Assembly: GCF_900109515.1 (NCBI RefSeq)
Contig: NZ_FOBD01000001.1
Span: 310,001-374,000, forward strand
Origin: Paenibacillus sp. OK003
GTDB taxonomy: Bacteria > Bacillota > Bacilli > Paenibacillales > Paenibacillaceae
Direction: 5' to 3'
Length of the DNA stretch: 64,000 bases
Made by a program: the position numbers and the translations under genes. Under the pieces are notes generated by a model that was not told the origin of the DNA, searched no databases, and worked only from the letters and a program-made list of their open reading frames with translations. Shown here in pieces: positions 26,644-35,545 of the stretch; within the stretch, counting starts at the first letter, position 1, and each line of letters starts with the position of its first letter.

Positions 26644-27372
26644 ATGAAGGTCTCCTTATTCATTACCTGCCTCAGCGATGCCATATATCCCCGTGTGGGG
26701 GAGGCGATGGTGAGATTGCTCGCCGCTCATGGCGTTCGGTTGGATTTCCCGCCCGTGCAGACCTGCTGCGGTCAGCCTTCCTACAACAGCGGGTATTGGG
26801 ATGAGACACGGGTAGCCGCCAAAACGATTCTGGAAGCCTTTGATGATAGTGATTTTGTCGTCTGTCCCTCGGGCTCCTGTACGTACATGATTCATCATTA
26901 TCCCGAGCTGTTTGTCGATGAACCTGTATGGCTGGAGAAGGCTAAACGTTTGGAAGCCAAAGCCTACGAGTTCACACAGTTCCTCGTTCAGGTGCTTGGC
27001 ATCACGGATTTGGGTGCACATTTTCCGCATAAGGTTACATATCATCCCTCCTGTCATGGCAGCCGTTTGTTAGGCGTAAAGGATGAGCCTATGGCATTAC
27101 TTTCGGCAGTAAAAGGTTTGGAATTTGTTCCCCTTCCTTACGGAGAGGATTGCTGCGGCTTTGGTGGTACCTTTGCTATCAAAATGCCGGATATATCTGG
27201 TGCCATGGTCACAGAAAAAGTTGATCACATCAAAGAGACGGAAGCCGAAGTATTGGTAGGACTGGATATGGCCTGTCTGATGAATATCGCAGGTAATCTG
27301 CGGTATCGGAATGAACCAGTACGTGTGATGCATTTGGCCGAACTGCTATATGAGGGGGTGCAAACAGGATGA
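26644..27372 (+). CDS. lutA: L-lactate oxidation iron-sulfur subunit LutA
   Basis: A 242-residue protein with two cysteine-rich CCG domains (TCCGQPSYNSGYW near residue 40 and EDCCGFGGTFAIK near residue 170), as in LutA/YkgE and glycolate oxidase GlcF. With LutB and LutC it oxidises L-lactate to pyruvate. GGAG about ten bases upstream of the ATG. The 3' end overlaps lutB by 4 nt (ATGA), a clear operon. The 75-bp gap after the DeoR gene holds several CGATA repeats. Confidence 0.94.
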   Translation: MKVSLFITCLSDAIYPRVGEAMVRLLAAHGVRLDFPPVQTCCGQPSYNSGYWDETRVAAKTILEAFDDSDFVVCPSGSCTYMIHHYPELFVDEPVWLEKAKRLEAKAYEFTQFLVQVLGITDLGAHFPHKVTYHPSCHGSRLLGVKDEPMALLSAVKGLEFVPLPYGEDCCGFGGTFAIKMPDISGAMVTEKVDHIKETEAEVLVGLDMACLMNIAGNLRYRNEPVRVMHLAELLYEGVQTG

Positions 27373-28886
27373 GTCAACCCGGTGTAATGGATGTTACCGT
27401 CAAAGAACGTGCAGAACTGGCTTTGAATGATGACTTCCTGCGGAAAGCCGTCAAGTTTACGACAGAGCGATTGCGTAATGGCAAGAAGTCTGCATCCGAA
27501 GAACATGGGAACTGGGAAGAATGGCGTGAACGTGGACGTCAGATTCGTCTGCATACGATCGCACATCTGGATTATTATCTGAATGAATTCGTCAATAATG
27601 CACGTGCCAATGGGGTTCATATTCATTTTGCCGATACTTCGGTAGAGGCAGCAACGATTGCACTGGATATTGCGGCTCACAAGCAGGCTTCTACGGTGGT
27701 GAAATCCAAGTCGATGGTGTCCGAGGAAGTACATCTCAACCATGTATTGGAATCCGCAGGTATTGAAGCGATAGAGACCGATCTGGGTGAATACATCATT
27801 CAATTGGCGGGTGAAGCTCCATCTCATATCGTCATTCCGGCAATTCACAAGAACCGTTACCAGATTGCGGACCTGTTATCCAAGGAAGCGGGTGAAACTC
27901 TGGAACCGGACACCACCGTACTTGCTGGATTTGTACGCAAAAAGCTGCGTGAGAAGTTTCTTGAAGCCGATATTGGCATGACCGGCTGCAATTTTGCCAT
28001 TGCAGAGACGGGTTCCATGGTCCTATTTGAAAATGAAGGCAATGCCCGCATGGTATCCACCGTGCCAAAAACACAGATTACCTTAATGGGCATGGAGCGT
28101 ATCATTCCATCCTGGACGGATCTCGAGGTGATGGCAACCCTGCTGCCACGCTCCGCGACAGGTCAAAAATTGACGATGTATATGTCAGGCATAACCGGTC
28201 CTCGTCGAACAGAAGATGGGGACGGACCAGATGAAATGCACATTATTATCGTGGATAATGGACGTTCACTCCAGTTGGGTGATCCCGAATTCCAGGAGTT
28301 GTTGAACTGTATTCGCTGCGGGGCCTGTCTGAACGCTTGTCCGGTATATCGTCATATCGGCGGGCATGCCTATGGTGGAACCTACAGCGGACCGATCGGA
28401 GCGGTGCTTACGCCTGCACTCAATGGCAATATTGATGAATGGAACGACATTGCGGGTGCTTCCAGTCTGTGCGGAGCCTGTTATGAAGCCTGTCCGGTCA
28501 AAATTCCGCTGCATGATATGCTCGTATATTTACGCAGACGCAAGGTGGAAGAGGGCCATGGCAACAAGCTTGAGAGCGCTGGCATGAAAGGTTTTGCAGC
28601 GGTTGTATCCAATTCTAAACGCTTCGGTGCGGCTATTCGACTGGGACAGATTGGTCAGAAAGCCATTGTGCGGAATAACGGAATTTCACTTAAACTTGGG
28701 CCCCTCAAAGGCTGGAACAGCTATCGGGTTGCGCCAAGCCTCGCGAAGCGTTCCTTCCGGCAGCAATGGAACAAGCTGGATCAGGAGCTGAATCAGGAGA
28801 AGAAAGAGATGGATTCTTCCGTTCGGGACCGAATGGAACAGATTCTTCGTGAGCGTGAGGGGGGCGGTGGTCAACATGAACACTGA
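27369..28886 (+). CDS. lutB: L-lactate oxidation iron-sulfur protein LutB
   Basis: A 505-residue protein. The N-terminal LUD domain (about 60-295) contains KSKSMVSEEVHLNHVLE and GMTGCNFAIAETGSMVLFENEGN. It is followed by two 4Fe-4S motifs, CIRCGACLNACP (C314, C317, C320, C324) and CGACYEACP (C368, C371, C375), and a C-terminal DUF3390-type tail. It is the electron-carrying centre of the LutABC complex. It overlaps lutA by 4 nt and lutC by 11 nt. Confidence 0.95.
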   Translation: MSQPGVMDVTVKERAELALNDDFLRKAVKFTTERLRNGKKSASEEHGNWEEWRERGRQIRLHTIAHLDYYLNEFVNNARANGVHIHFADTSVEAATIALDIAAHKQASTVVKSKSMVSEEVHLNHVLESAGIEAIETDLGEYIIQLAGEAPSHIVIPAIHKNRYQIADLLSKEAGETLEPDTTVLAGFVRKKLREKFLEADIGMTGCNFAIAETGSMVLFENEGNARMVSTVPKTQITLMGMERIIPSWTDLEVMATLLPRSATGQKLTMYMSGITGPRRTEDGDGPDEMHIIIVDNGRSLQLGDPEFQELLNCIRCGACLNACPVYRHIGGHAYGGTYSGPIGAVLTPALNGNIDEWNDIAGASSLCGACYEACPVKIPLHDMLVYLRRRKVEEGHGNKLESAGMKGFAAVVSNSKRFGAAIRLGQIGQKAIVRNNGISLKLGPLKGWNSYRVAPSLAKRSFRQQWNKLDQELNQEKKEMDSSVRDRMEQILREREGGGGQHEH

Positions 28887-29601
28887 ACATCAGGAATGGC
28901 TGGAGCAAATGGAGAAGAAGTCCCGTGCAAAGCAGGAACACTTTATGAACGATATTGCGTCCAAATTGAGAAGACCACGGCAGACACATGCTCCGACTCA
29001 ACCTTTTCGCGGTGCACCCGCATTCTGGACGGATCTGGATTGGGACATAGATAAGCGCATACAGGCATTTACCGATAATTTTGTGAGTGTAGGTGCTCAT
29101 ATTGCGCGGGTAAGAGACATTGGCGAAGCCTCGGATTTCATCGCTAACAAATCTCATGAATTAAGTGCCAAATACATCATACGTCAGAATGAACAGGCGC
29201 TGACCGAACTTGGATTGGAAGAGCAACTCCCCGATGTGCAGATTTCTGTATGGAACAGCCAAGCAGAGGAGAACTGGAAGGCACGGGCAGCCGAGGCAGA
29301 TATCGGTGTAGTCATGGCGGATTATGCTACAGCATATACGGGTTCCATCACGGTGCTTTCTTCGCCAGAAAAAGGGCGTTCTGTGAGTCTATTGCCCACC
29401 GTACTCATCATTATTATTCCGATTGAACGGCTCTACACCAGGCTTGGTGAAACGCTTGATCGCTTCGATGAAGCGGGAAGAGAAAATCTTCCGGCAGGCA
29501 TTCATTTTATTTCCGGTCCCAGTCGTTCTTCCGATATTGAAAATGATTTGACCATTGGGGTACATGGACCGGGGATTGTATATGGTCTTATTATGGGATA
29601 A
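28876..29601 (+). CDS. lutC: L-lactate oxidation protein LutC
   Basis: A 241-residue LUD-domain protein (LutC/YkgG). The N-terminal helix (HQEWLEQMEKKSRAKQEHFM) is followed by the domain with WNSQAEENWKARAAEADIGVVMADYATAYTGSITVLSSPEKGRSVSLLPTV in pieces typical of the family, ending SGPSRSSDIENDLTIGVHGPG. I start at 28876 because GAGGGGGGCGG lies nine bases upstream; a start at 28849 would be inside that site. Its start overlaps the lutB 3' end. Confidence 0.94.
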   Translation: MNTEHQEWLEQMEKKSRAKQEHFMNDIASKLRRPRQTHAPTQPFRGAPAFWTDLDWDIDKRIQAFTDNFVSVGAHIARVRDIGEASDFIANKSHELSAKYIIRQNEQALTELGLEEQLPDVQISVWNSQAEENWKARAAEADIGVVMADYATAYTGSITVLSSPEKGRSVSLLPTVLIIIIPIERLYTRLGETLDRFDEAGRENLPAGIHFISGPSRSSDIENDLTIGVHGPGIVYGLIMG

Positions 29602-29632
29602 CACCATTTCTAAATGCATAACCTCACGAATG

Positions 29633-29674
29633 ACTGTCCAAAAGCAGCTTTTTGTCTGCGAAGGGCAGTTTTTT
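29633..29674 (+). terminator. Terminator of lutABC
   Basis: The outer stem ACTGTCC / GGGCAGT (one G-U) has an inner GCAG/CTGC pair and is followed by TTTTTT. Confidence 0.8.
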
Positions 29675-29861
29675 CTATGTCTAGTATGTCCATTATGAAA
29701 GGGATAATGAGCCATTCAATCATATGGCAGTAGATAAAAATATTCTATAGATAAAAACTATTAATATTATAATTATTATATATTTAACCTATCAAGGGAA
29801 GCGGCGTATAATCCATTTCAAGAGAGGGTTCATGTGAGACCCGACCAAGGAGGCGTTATGA

Positions 29862-30416
29862 ATGAGCATATTTTCTTATCAAGTTCCATTTATGTATGGA
29901 CACGCGGGTGATTTATCTGTTTATGAGGGGAAAGTGCTACTTATTGTGAATACAGCCAGCAAGTGCAGTTACTCTCGACAATTTACGGAGCTTCAGCACC
30001 TGTATGAGCAGTATCGTGATCAAGGGCTGGAGATCCTGGCGTTTCCCTGTGATCAATTTAATCACAAGGAGCCGGGCAGCAGTGATGAGATAGCTCAGTA
30101 TTGCAGGAATCATTTTCATATATCCTTTCCGATTTTTGAGAAGATCGAGGTTACCGGACAATCCATACACTCTGTGTTTCGCTATCTGGTCGAAGCTGCC
30201 CCATTTGAAGGTTATGATATGGAGTCGGAAGAAGGTCGGTGGATGGATCAATTCGTCAAGGAGAAACATCCCGATTTATACCGGGGAGACGGGATCAAAT
30301 GGAATTTCACCAAATTTCTGATTGACCGAACCGGGAAAGTGAGTGGCCGCTATGAGACTACAGTGGCACCAATAGAGATGGAGTCCGCAATTCGGAACCT
30401 GCTGAGACAGGCTTAG
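29862..30416 (+). CDS. Glutathione peroxidase family protein, with insertion
   Basis: A 184-residue thiol peroxidase of the GPx fold, reducing hydroperoxides probably with thioredoxin. The catalytic set is kept: peroxidatic Cys in NTASKCSYSRQF, Gln in FPCDQF, and Trp/Asn in IKWNFTKFLID. Two oddities: the motif after the cysteine is SYSRQF rather than the usual GFTPQY, and about 20 extra residues (around ESEEGRWMDQFVKEKHPDL) sit before WNFTKF, making the protein longer than the usual 160. AAGGAGG lies eight bases before the ATG at 29862. Confidence 0.9.
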   Translation: MSIFSYQVPFMYGHAGDLSVYEGKVLLIVNTASKCSYSRQFTELQHLYEQYRDQGLEILAFPCDQFNHKEPGSSDEIAQYCRNHFHISFPIFEKIEVTGQSIHSVFRYLVEAAPFEGYDMESEEGRWMDQFVKEKHPDLYRGDGIKWNFTKFLIDRTGKVSGRYETTVAPIEMESAIRNLLRQA

Positions 30417-30794
30417 TTTGAGTTTGAGCGAGCGGTGTATCTTCAAAATTCTAGTATTCGTATACAGCAAAATAATCTCTATATGGAGGGAGCAAAGGGA
30501 ATTTTACTCATGCCAATTCGGATGGATACCCATTGGTCCTACGACTTTGAGACTGTTGAAGATTAGGACTGGAAATGTTAGGGTAAAAGAGAGATAACGA
30601 AGGAACCCATTTTTTTTATTCTAAAATGACTAATATACTATTTCGGTCAGTTGGTTCCGGTGTGATTTTCAGGTTATCTGGATGAAATATGAAAATTTGC
30701 AGAAAATGAAGGCATGTCTGTTGATCTGAAGTCGTAATTGAACGAAGGTATTATTTCTTAGTCGAACGTATTACTTGGAAGAGGAGTGAGTATT
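30417..30794 (+). promoter_or_regulatory. Intergenic region before CYP102, with nested inverted repeats
   Basis: TATACT (30634-30639) is a candidate -10. It is flanked by TGAC (30627-30630) and GTCA (30646-30649), and outside those by GGAACC (30602-30607) and GGTTCC (30653-30658). CYP102 genes in Bacillus are repressed by TetR-type BM3R1/FatR proteins at palindromes over the promoter, but no TetR gene is present here. An 18-codon frame at 30510-30566 is seen but has nothing to support it as a gene. Confidence 0.35.
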
Positions 30795-33700
30795 ATGGCG
30801 CAAAATTCAGTTCCCCAACCCAAAACTTTTGGGCCTTTAGGAAACTTACCACAGTTAAATACCGATGAGCCTGTACAATCCCTGGTAAAACTCGCTGAAG
30901 AGTATGGACCCATTTTTCGAATGGATTATCCTGGACGAAGTGAATTGTATATTTCAGGTCACGAACTGGTGGCCGAGGTAAGCGACGAATCCAAATTTGA
31001 TAAACGGGTATGGGCACCGCTGGAGAAGGTACGTGCATTTGCCGGAGATGGCCTGTTTACGAGTTGGACTCAAGAACCGAATTGGAAAAAAGCTCACAAT
31101 GTGCTGCTACCTAGCTTCAGCCAGCGTGCGATGCAGGGATATCACAATAAAATGATTGATCTCGCTGTACAGCTCGTGCAGAAGTGGTCCAGATTGAACC
31201 CGGATGAGACGGTTAACGTACCCGATGATATGACTCGTCTCACCCTGGATACGATTGGACTGTGTGGGTTCAACTACCGATTTAACAGCTTTTATCGGGA
31301 AGAGCCGCATCCTTTCATTACAAGCATGGTGCGAGCACTAGACGAATCGATGAGTTCGTTGCAGCGTTTGCGTCTGCAAGACAAGCTGATGATCACCAAA
31401 AAGAAACAGTTTGAGCAGGATATCCGTTCGATGTACTCTCTGGTGGATCATATTATTGCGGAGCGCAAGGAGCAGCCCCAGGAAGGGGCGGACGATCTGT
31501 TGTCCCATATGCTTAGTGGCAAGGACCCGGAAACCGGGGAAACGCTGGACGATGAAAATATCCGTTACCAGATCATCACCTTCCTGATTGCTGGACATGA
31601 GACGACGAGTGGCCTGTTGTCCTTTGCCATCTATTATTTAATGAAAAACCCGGATACCCTTGCCAAGGCTCAAGCTGAAGCAGATCAGATTCTGAAAGAT
31701 CCGGTTCCGACATACAATCAGGTCCGCAATCTGAAATATGTTCGTATGGTTTTGAACGAAGCATTGCGGTTGTGGCCTACGGCTCCGGCATTCTCCTTAT
31801 ACGCGAAGAAAGATCTTGTTCTGGACGGGAAATATCCTTTGCAAAAAGGGGATAGTGTCAGTGTACTCATTCCCAAGCTGCACCGGGACCGCGACGCGTG
31901 GGGAGACGATGTGGAGGAATTCCGTCCGGAACGGTTCGAAGATCCGAGCAAGGTGCCACATGACGCCTATAAACCATTTGGTAATGGTCAGCGGGCCTGC
32001 ATTGGTCAGCAATTCGCCCTTCAGGAAGCAACACTTGTGCTGGGCATGGTTTTGAAGCATTTTGATTTCATCGATCATGCAGACTATCAGTTGAAAGTAA
32101 AAGAAACGTTGACACTCAAACCCGATAACTTCACAATCCGTGTTCGTGCACGTGGGGGTCAGCCGGTCATGGCTGTTCCGGGTGTTGCCGTGGAGGAACC
32201 GACTCAGGTTGCCAAACGACAAGAGCCGGATACAGCAAATGCCCATCACACCCCGATGCTTGTCCTATATGGATCTAATCTTGGGACTGCGGAAGGCATT
32301 GCGCGTGAAATCGCAGATACAGCAAGATATCAGGGCTTCCGCAGCGAGGTGGCTACCCTGGATGATCGTGTAGGCAAACTTCCGAAGGAAGGCGTCGTCA
32401 TCATTGTGAGCGCATCCTACAATGGTCAGCCACCAAGCAATGCCAAGGATTTCGTCGAGTGGATTGAACATGCGGATGCAGGGGAATTCCAAGGCGTTCG
32501 ATTCTCCGTTCTCGGATGTGGGGATCACAACTGGGCCAGCACGTACCAGCGTATCCCGCGTTTGATTGATGAGCAGTTATCTTCCAAAGGAGCAGAACGA
32601 TTATCACCGATCGGAGAAAGTGATGCCAGCGGGGACTTTGAGAAACAGGTTGGAGACTGGACCGAGCAGCTATGGCCGGATCTGGCACGAACTCTGGGCC
32701 TCAAGTTGAATACAAGCTCAGGTAGTGAGCGCAGTTCCTTGTCAGTACAGTTTGTCAGCGGACTGGCGGTAACTCCGCTCGCGGATACGTATGATGCACA
32801 TGTTGCTGAAGTGCTTGAGAATCGGGAACTTCATGATGCGGGCAGTGAACGAAGCACACGTCATCTGGAGATTAAACTGCCTGAAGGCGCAACCTATAAG
32901 GAAGGCGACCACCTGGGCATTTTACCGCAAAACTCGTCTGAGCTCGTAGAACGAGTACTGAAACGATATGGATTCACAGGTACGGAACATCTGGTTCTGG
33001 ATGCCTCTGGTCGCAGCGCAGCTCATCTGCCATTGCACCAACCGGTTAATCTGGTCGATCTGCTCAGTCACAGTGTGGAGCTTCAGGAAGCGGCAACTCG
33101 GGCCCAACTGAGGGAGCTGGCGGCGTACACGGTGTGCCCACCGCATAAGAAGGAGCTCGAAGCGCTTCTTGATGAGTCTGTTTACATGGAAGAAGTGCGT
33201 AAGAAACGCATATCCATGCTGGATTATTTGGTGAAATACGAAGCATGTGAGCTGCCTTTCGAACGGTTTTTGGAACTGCTGCCTTCCCTGAAAGCCCGAT
33301 ATTATTCAATCTCCAGTTCACCGCGAGTGCAGCCTGAGCAGGCCAGCATAACCGTCAGCGTAGTGCGTGCTCCGGCGTGGAGTGGTCAGGGAGAATATAA
33401 AGGTATAGCGTCCAACTATCTGGCGAACTTGAAGCCGGGTGAAGAGGTTGTCATGTTCATACGCACGCCTGAGTCCGGGTTCGAACTGCCAGAAACTGCA
33501 GAGGCTCCGATCATTATGGTTGGTCCGGGGACGGGCGTAGCTCCATTCCGTGGTTTCCTGCAGGCAAGACGTGTACAGAAGGAACAGGGTGAGAAGGTTG
33601 GCGAGGCGCATCTGTATTTTGGATGTCGCAACCCTGAACATGATTATTTATATAAAAATGAACTCGAAACTGCGGAGCAAGAGGGCCTTGTCCAGCTTCA

Positions 33701-33968
33701 TACCGCCTTCTCCCGCGTGGACGGGGAAGAGAAATGTTACGTGCAGCATCTAATGAGAGATGATGCCCACAAACTGATTCCTCTGCTCGAACAGGGTGGA
33801 CATCTGTATGTTTGCGGCGATGGCAGCAAGATGGCACCTGATATTGAAGCAACACTCAAGAAAGCGTACGCTGATGTCAGCGGCAACTCCACAGAGGAAG
33901 CCGATGCGTGGTTAGAACGTTTGCAGCAGGAAGGTCGTTATGCCAAAGATGTGTGGACAGGTATCTGA
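30795..33968 (+). CDS. CYP102-type self-sufficient cytochrome P450 / NADPH-P450 reductase
   Basis: A 1057-residue soluble fatty-acid hydroxylase of the P450-BM3 type. P450 domain (1 to about 470): fatty-acid carboxylate-binding R48 and Y52 equivalent to BM3 R47/Y51, F88 equivalent to F87 (GDGLFTSW), I-helix AGHETTSG with T270, ExxR in NEALRLWP, heme cysteine C402 in [10 protein letters not shown]. Flavodoxin domain from about 490 ([13 protein letters not shown]), then FAD domain (RYYSISSSP) and NADP-binding region ([14 protein letters not shown]). ATG at 30795 has AGAGGAG eight bases upstream; an in-frame GTG at 30786 overlaps that site. Length matches BM3 (1049). Confidence 0.97.
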   Translation: MAQNSVPQPKTFGPLGNLPQLNTDEPVQSLVKLAEEYGPIFRMDYPGRSELYISGHELVAEVSDESKFDKRVWAPLEKVRAFAGDGLFTSWTQEPNWKKAHNVLLPSFSQRAMQGYHNKMIDLAVQLVQKWSRLNPDETVNVPDDMTRLTLDTIGLCGFNYRFNSFYREEPHPFITSMVRALDESMSSLQRLRLQDKLMITKKKQFEQDIRSMYSLVDHIIAERKEQPQEGADDLLSHMLSGKDPETGETLDDENIRYQIITFLIAGHETTSGLLSFAIYYLMKNPDTLAKAQAEADQILKDPVPTYNQVRNLKYVRMVLNEALRLWPTAPAFSLYAKKDLVLDGKYPLQKGDSVSVLIPKLHRDRDAWGDDVEEFRPERFEDPSKVPHDAYKPFGNGQRACIGQQFALQEATLVLGMVLKHFDFIDHADYQLKVKETLTLKPDNFTIRVRARGGQPVMAVPGVAVEEPTQVAKRQEPDTANAHHTPMLVLYGSNLGTAEGIAREIADTARYQGFRSEVATLDDRVGKLPKEGVVIIVSASYNGQPPSNAKDFVEWIEHADAGEFQGVRFSVLGCGDHNWASTYQRIPRLIDEQLSSKGAERLSPIGESDASGDFEKQVGDWTEQLWPDLARTLGLKLNTSSGSERSSLSVQFVSGLAVTPLADTYDAHVAEVLENRELHDAGSERSTRHLEIKLPEGATYKEGDHLGILPQNSSELVERVLKRYGFTGTEHLVLDASGRSAAHLPLHQPVNLVDLLSHSVELQEAATRAQLRELAAYTVCPPHKKELEALLDESVYMEEVRKKRISMLDYLVKYEACELPFERFLELLPSLKARYYSISSSPRVQPEQASITVSVVRAPAWSGQGEYKGIASNYLANLKPGEEVVMFIRTPESGFELPETAEAPIIMVGPGTGVAPFRGFLQARRVQKEQGEKVGEAHLYFGCRNPEHDYLYKNELETAEQEGLVQLHTAFSRVDGEEKCYVQHLMRDDAHKLIPLLEQGGHLYVCGDGSKMAPDIEATLKKAYADVSGNSTEEADAWLERLQQEGRYAKDVWTGI

Positions 33969-34007
33969 ATGATACGTTCCTGATTCCAATGATGGATAGG
34001 CATCTGC

Positions 34008-34046
34008 GCGGTGAGACACAGAAGGGTTCTGTGCTCACCGCTTTTT
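34008..34046 (+). terminator. Terminator of CYP102 gene
   Basis: The stem GCGGTGAG-CACAGAA / TTCTGTG-CTCACCGC is followed by TTTTT. Confidence 0.95.
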
Positions 34047-34202
34047 GCTATGGCACAATAACCGAGCAGACCAATGCAGGTATGAGTTATACTAGGGAAG
34101 AGAAATATGCATATCTTGACATGGGATAGACCCAAGATTTGAATCGTATCTCTAACCGGGCGATTGCAGGCACAGGTATGAATTCAGCGATGTCTGGTCT
34201 CA

Positions 34203-34601
34203 TTATTTCTTCTTTTTATTCGTTGGACGATAGATCGATTCGACCTGAGTTAGCGGAAAGAGAATACGTGAGGAGAATTTACCTTTTCCCTGCAGCTCGA
34301 TGTAATCCAGTCCAACACCAACAAGTCGGATATTGTTAAATGCGTTTCCGGATGGGAATACCGTGCGGATGCCTACCCGTATGCCTCGCCGTGCTCGGGG
34401 TACATCAAATACACGAATGGAAAACAAACTGAGTGGAATAAATAACTGCCGATTGACTTTAATGAAATTGCGCGGAAATACTTTTCTAATTATTCCAGGT
34501 TCCAGACCGGACAATGGAGCATTCAATTCTGCCAGATGTCCCTGGAACTCGGCCAGACGCTGCTGAAGTGTTTTTCCTGTATGAAGTTGGTGCCAATTCA
34601 T
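34203..34601 (-). CDS. Hypothetical protein, 132 aa
   Basis: I do not recognise this protein. It has no signal peptide or membrane helix, an N-terminal helical stretch (about 8-32, TLQQRLAEFQGHLAELNAPL), a beta-rich basic middle (VNRQLFIPLSLFSIRVFDVP, RRGIRVGIRTVF) and a lysine-rich C-terminus. The start at 34601 has GGAGG seven bases upstream; a frame to 34622 would put this site inside the gene. It is divergent from the next small gene. Confidence 0.6.
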   Translation of the reverse strand: MNWHQLHTGKTLQQRLAEFQGHLAELNAPLSGLEPGIIRKVFPRNFIKVNRQLFIPLSLFSIRVFDVPRARRGIRVGIRTVFPSGNAFNNIRLVGVGLDYIELQGKGKFSSRILFPLTQVESIYRPTNKKKK

Positions 34602-34721
34602 AAGCAATCCTCCGTTCGCCATTTATACCTACTATATGAATGGACGAGGGCAAGAGGTGAGCGAAATGGCGCCCATGTTACTCATGATAAGGTACAACTT
34701 AAGATATAGGGAGTGATTCAA

Positions 34722-35066
34722 ATGGACGTGGAAATGTATAAAGACCTCATTCGGGATGAACGTGGCAACTATTATATTGCCGTACAGATGGAGGGTAATG
34801 AGCTTACGCTAGTCAACGCATTTGTTGAAGCATCGTTTACACCGGAACTGATCTATAATGAAGAATTTCGAAATAAACATAAAGAGATGGAAGGCGGTTT
34901 TGTAGGCAAAATCGCAATGGACCTTCTCCGGCATGATGTAGTCATGGGTTTGAAACAAATGGACAGAAAGCTGATTGAGCTGTCGGAAGTTGAGCAGAAG
35001 TACACGGTGAACTATATAGACACGATTGAGTTCTATCGCCACCCTGCGTGGGAGCGGAAAGCATAA
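34722..35066 (+). CDS. Hypothetical protein, 114 aa
   Basis: I do not recognise this family. The protein is soluble and acidic, with a beta-like start (RDERGNYYIAVQMEGNELTLVNAFVEA) and a helical second half (GKIAMDLLRHDVVMGLKQMDRKLIELSEVEQKY). ATG at 34722 has ATAGGGAG eight to nine bases upstream; a GTG at 34713 overlaps that site. It has its own terminator downstream. Confidence 0.6.
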   Translation: MDVEMYKDLIRDERGNYYIAVQMEGNELTLVNAFVEASFTPELIYNEEFRNKHKEMEGGFVGKIAMDLLRHDVVMGLKQMDRKLIELSEVEQKYTVNYIDTIEFYRHPAWERKA

Positions 35067-35124
35067 ACGAAAAATTTATTTTCGTGGATAGTCCATTAGG
35101 ATAGTAAAATCGTAAAAGCAAAAG

Positions 35125-35163
35125 CGCAAGTACAGGGGAGTTGCCCTTGCCACTTGCGTTTTT
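35125..35163 (+). terminator. Terminator after hypothetical gene
   Basis: The outer stem CGCAAGT / ACTTGCG is followed by TTTTT. Confidence 0.8.
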
Positions 35164-35173
35164 GGCGTTGCAA

Positions 35174-35436
35174 CTATTCATCGGGAATGGGCTTGTTATT
35201 GTTCCTGTGGGCTGCACATGATCGTGGATCGATATCTGGCGCAGCTTGAGGAGAAGCCGGAATCTTATTTTTTCGGATGCAGTCGCTGTTGAAGACAAGA
35301 GAGGCTACATCATAGATCTGCATTTGAACCATATCGACATAGGAACCGTATTCCTCATCTTCTCAAGAGCAGAGGGTTCAATGACGAAGAGCATAACGAT
35401 AAAGGCGATGAGGCGGCTTTTTAATGAGAAAAACAT
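35174..35436 (-). pseudogene. Remnant of a sensor histidine kinase N-terminus (frameshifted)
   Basis: From 35436 a strong AAGGAGG site and ATG open a frame MFFSLKSRLIAFIVMLFV, the basic-plus-TM start seen in YesM-like kinases. The frame then jumps to SALEKMR and ends at 35305. Shifted by one, the sequence continues EEYGSYVDMVQMQIYDVASLVFNSD without stop until 35174, matching the extracellular start of such kinases. So there is a deletion after the first membrane helix, a frameshift, and loss of the rest of the gene. The family call is from memory of this N-terminal pattern and is moderately sure. Confidence 0.55.
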
Positions 35437-35483
35437 AGATTCCTCCTTAAGCGAATAGACATCAAGGCTGTCGTCAAAATGGG

Positions 35484-35513
35484 AAAAAAGACTGCGTATT
35501 ATCCGCAGTCTTT
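35484..35513 (-). terminator. Terminator of the Gfo/Idh/MocA gene
   Basis: The perfect stem AAAGACTGCG / CGCAGTCTTT with a 7-base loop runs into TTTTTT on the minus strand. Confidence 0.9.
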
Positions 35514-35545
35514 GAATTAAAAGTGGTTGGAGCGGCCTTGCGTTC

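Noticed and set aside
30510-30566. 18-codon frame with a fair ribosome binding site between the peroxidase and CYP102 genes
   Set aside because: No recognisable peptide, no coupling to the next gene, and such short frames are common by chance.
35246-35458. 70-codon plus-strand frame over the kinase remnant
   Set aside because: It is the complement shadow of the frameshifted kinase sequence, without a ribosome binding site.
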